Source: Reichenbachiella sp. 5M10 (GTDB taxonomy: Bacteria; Bacteroidota; Bacteroidia; Cytophagales; Cyclobacteriaceae). Taken from it: DNA of 64,000 nt. Positions 63,408 to 64,000 of this stretch are shown piece by piece. Position numbers and translations under genes: made by a program. The stretch lies in assembly GCF_002742335.1 (NCBI RefSeq), contig NZ_MDGR01000007.1, forward strand, positions 4,282,501-4,346,500, written 5' to 3'. The notes beneath the pieces were generated by a model, which was not told the origin of the DNA, did not search any database, and saw nothing but the letters and a program-made list of their open reading frames with translations. The first letter of the stretch is position 1. The number at the start of each line of letters is the position of its first letter.

Positions 63408-64000
63408 TAAAATCTAAAGTTATACGAGATGGAAGGAATGATGGTGCCGATGATAGACACTTGTCTTGCTTCCGTCTGGGGAAGTTGGTAGTTGACAGGT
63501 CGTACGTCTTCTTGGGTGAAGTAGATGGAAAATGGGTTTCTACGTGCATAGACGTTGTAAGCAGAGACGACTAGCTCACTATGAAACCGTTTGTTCGGTA
63601 CTGGCTTGCCTAATTCGAAGGTGGCAGATATGTCGAGTCTGTGATAGTTTGGGATACGGACATTGTTTCGGCTATCGGCGTTGTTTTGGGGCACGACATA
63701 GGAGCCCTGTATCACGTATTTGGATTTGGGGTAGGTTGTCGGAGTGCCTGAGACGAAGGTGAAGTTGGTCGAGAGGGAGATACGGTCTGTCAGTGCGTAG
63801 AATGCCGCTACTTTGAAGTTGTGCAGTTGGTCGTAGCGTGTCGGGTACCAGTTGCCGTCGTTGATACCGTCTACTTGGAGTTCGGTACGAGCTGCAGTGT
63901 AGCTGACCCATCCAGTGAGTTTTCCTGTATTTTTCTTGACCATGAGTTCTAGGCCATAAGCACGACCATCACCACTGAGCAGATCTCCTTCAAGGTACTC
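63407..64000 (-). CDS. TonB-dependent receptor, 3' end only (cut by the window)
   Basis: The C-terminal ~197 residues of an outer-membrane receptor, open at the window end; the frame continues upstream of the ATG at 63943 with EYLEGDLLSGDGRAYGLEL. Features: GKLTGWVSYTAARTELQVDGIN, FTFVSGTPTTYP, and NYHRLDISATFELGKPVPNKRFHSELVVSAYNVYARRNPFSIYF, ending GTIIPSISYNFRF with the terminal Phe. It is coupled to the DUF4249 lipoprotein downstream. Confidence 0.9.
   Translation of the reverse strand, partial: EYLEGDLLSGDGRAYGLELMVKKNTGKLTGWVSYTAARTELQVDGINDGNWYPTRYDQLHNFKVAAFYALTDRISLSTNFTFVSGTPTTYPKSKYVIQGSYVVPQNNADSRNNVRIPNYHRLDISATFELGKPVPNKRFHSELVVSAYNVYARRNPFSIYFTQEDVRPVNYQLPQTEARQVSIIGTIIPSISYNFRF

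Noticed and set aside
1-64000. CRISPR arrays, insertion sequences, prophage, tRNA genes
   Set aside because: No direct-repeat array, transposase, integrase or cloverleaf was seen on reading either strand.

Overview
The window looks like chromosomal DNA of a marine-type Bacteroidota, probably a member of the Cytophagales (Reichenbachiella/Marivirga/Fulvivirga-like). The basis is the set of Bacteroidota-type families (DUF4374, DUF4249 beside a TonB-dependent receptor, WG-repeat, septoil-knot/DUF6150 and BlaI/M56-TonB proteins), promoters of the TTG-N19/20-TAnnTTTG type, a Na+-pumping NQR operon, and many exported proteins whose signal peptides end in A-Q or G-Q. The genus is inference. I saw no rRNA, tRNA, CRISPR array, insertion sequence, integrase or prophage gene. 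Coding is dense, with no gene-free stretch above about 300 bases once the small ORFs are counted.

Layout. 0-6.7 kb: a membrane histidine kinase, a convergent WG-repeat protein, and a minus-strand GH15 glycosidase / Rid-family / VOC-family unit. 6.8-14 kb: tpiA with a strong terminator, a septoil-knot protein overlapping prmA, then a 1671-residue exported protein of unknown function. 14-17 kb: an EF-hand protein with an exported redoxin, an unknown exported protein, tag and a 42-residue membrane peptide. 17.3-22.3 kb: a siderophore-type uptake operon (TonB receptor, DUF4374 lipoprotein, PepSY membrane protein) with two iron-box-like palindromes upstream. 22.5-29.3 kb: ppk1, a PhnD-like lipoprotein, a repeat-rich exported protein and a FadL-like porin.

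29.4-35.7 kb: a tetR-tolC-adaptor-RND efflux operon with two copies of one palindromic operator. 35.8-41.5 kb: a DUF2490 protein, an M48 protease, an unusual 846-residue protein (two cNMP-binding-like domains, acyltransferase, SGNH hydrolase) and a J-domain-like protein. 41.5-46.4 kb: envelope proteins including two Omp85-type barrels. 46.5-48.4 kb: a BlaI repressor with an M56/TonB-C sensor and three copies of an AACTAA-N4-TTAGTT palindrome. 48.5-53.1 kb: nqrABCDE, ending in a terminator with no nqrF. 53.3-58 kb: ispH, cmk with a small unlisted lipoprotein upstream, and an ECF sigma/anti-sigma pair. 58-64 kb: an MFS-like transporter, a large AsmA-family protein, and a DUF4249 lipoprotein with the 3' part of its TonB receptor, cut by the window end.

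The window is mostly envelope biogenesis, nutrient uptake and stress-responsive regulation. The best-supported regulatory story is three locally controlled units (efflux, BlaI/M56, siderophore uptake), each with matched palindromes. The most unusual proteins are the cNMP/acyltransferase/SGNH fusion, the septoil-knot protein and the giant Asp/Trp-segment protein.
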